64,000 nt of DNA from GCA-002700125 sp964434385 (GTDB lineage: Bacteria > Chloroflexota > Dehalococcoidia > Lucifugimonadales > Lucifugimonadaceae), in contig CAYSUW010000003.1 of the NCBI GenBank assembly GCA_964434385.1, positions 54,498 through 118,497 on the forward strand. The letters run 5' to 3'. This document shows positions 63,516-64,000 of the stretch, one piece after another. The notes under the pieces are model-generated. The model had not been told where the DNA came from and did not search any database. It worked only from the letters and a program-made list of their open reading frames with translations. Numbering within the stretch: position 1 is the stretch's first letter; every line of letters starts with the position of its first letter. The position numbers were made by a program, and so were the translations under genes.

Positions 63516-63543
63516 ATTGTAGCAATAAATTTATTGCTACAAT
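63516..63543. repeat. Perfect 28-bp palindrome
   Basis: The 14-base arm ATTGTAGCAATAAA is followed at once by its exact complement. It starts right after the stop of the small membrane gene and ends 6 bases before the lipoprotein ATG. It may be an operator or an RNA hairpin ending the operon; no long T-run follows. Confidence 0.7.
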
Positions 63544-63549
63544 ATAAAT

Positions 63550-64000
63550 ATGAAGAAATTGAAATATATTGGATGTATTATTCTTTTTTCATTATTTCTG
63601 ATTTCTTGTAATTCAAAAACTGAGTTTCAAAAATTATTTGATGATGAATTATATGCAAAAGCCTTTCTATCATCTCTTAATCTAAAAACTGTTTCTTCTA
63701 ACTCTTTCAAAGACGATAAACTTACTAGATATACTTTGATTAATCATCTAAAAGGAGATACGGAAAAATTAACAACTATCAGAAAAGAAAACGGGATTTC
63801 AGTAGAAAAAACAACTATATTCAATAAAGAATTAGAATTTATGTCTGGAAGTTTTTCTTCTTTTATATCTTCTAGTCAACAAGAATGTTATTACACGATG
63901 GATAATCAATATCCAAACAAAAAAATAGAAAATCATGACTCATGCGACTTAATAATGGAGAATATCAAATCATATCTAGGTGATAGACAATTAAGAATAT
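63550..64000 (+). CDS. Lipoprotein, partial (3' end outside window)
   Basis: From the ATG at 63550 about 150 residues are visible. A signal peptide ends in LISC (lipobox), then comes a polar domain with EFQKLFDDELYAKAF and a Cys pair (QQECYY, HDSCDL). The frame is open to the window edge. I do not recognise the family; it is not a close relative of the tandem lipoproteins at 55937-57019. Confidence 0.7.
   Translation, partial: MKKLKYIGCIILFSLFLISCNSKTEFQKLFDDELYAKAFLSSLNLKTVSSNSFKDDKLTRYTLINHLKGDTEKLTTIRKENGISVEKTTIFNKELEFMSGSFSSFISSSQQECYYTMDNQYPNKKIENHDSCDLIMENIKSYLGDRQLRI

Overview
The window is a compact, AT-rich bacterial chromosome segment with very short intergenic gaps. Gene content suggests a free-living, oligotrophic, probably marine bacterium. 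A Chloroflexota lineage such as SAR202 is my best guess. The grounds are an OmpR-type GlnR regulator beside glnA-gltB-gltD, a Gram-positive-like LexA box at recA, a zinc-free S14, and a set of enolase-superfamily, GMC-oxidoreductase and Ldh-family catabolic genes. This placement is inference; no rRNA gene is present to confirm it.

Layout. (1) 1-17081, minus strand: one long str/S10/spc/alpha ribosomal cluster from rpsL to rpsD with fusA, secY, adk, map and infA, but no tuf between fusA and rpsJ. A good promoter lies at 17191-17220. (2) 17412-27309, plus: glnR-like regulator, glutamine synthetase, both glutamate synthase subunits, NAD synthetase and a HtrA-type lipoprotein protease. (3) 27425-31309, plus: recA behind a probable SOS box, a CorC-type membrane protein and tilS. 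(4) 31287-42536, minus: a divergent nicotinate phosphoribosyltransferase homologue, a glycosyltransferase, purF-purM-purH, tlyA, a PfkB kinase, then jag-yidC-PQQ propeller-yidD-rnpA-rpmH behind a strong promoter. (5) 42701-57178, mostly plus: a GreA factor fused to a recombinase-like domain, TerC, an FAD/Fe-S dehydrogenase, transaldolase, a GMC oxidoreductase with its small partner, an Ldh-family dehydrogenase, a Ni/Co-type transporter, EamA transporter, GNAT enzymes, a mandelate-racemase/enolase-family dehydratase and lipoproteins. (6) 57150-58260: a disturbed stretch with an unknown gene and a photolyase remnant. (7) 58361-63319: a sulfur island.

The sulfur island is the most interesting part. 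A minus-strand operon encodes a YeeE/TsuA-type thiosulfate transporter, two TusA-fold proteins (one without the catalytic Cys) and a tandem-rhodanese lipoprotein. Its leader (61145-61310) encodes a 27-residue peptide with five Cys codons, four of them consecutive. The leader ends in an intrinsic-terminator hairpin touching the tsuA start codon, as in classical transcription attenuation by cysteine supply. Divergently, a plus-strand operon encodes a PLP enzyme annotated by family as threonine synthase, a stand-alone NIL domain and a CysO-like sulfur carrier. It lies behind a SAM-II-like riboswitch (61406-61458) and its own terminator (61474-61505). I infer that thiosulfate sulfur is imported, relayed and loaded on the carrier, and that the ThrC-like enzyme may make homocysteine rather than threonine. 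One side would sense Cys-tRNA charging and the other SAM.
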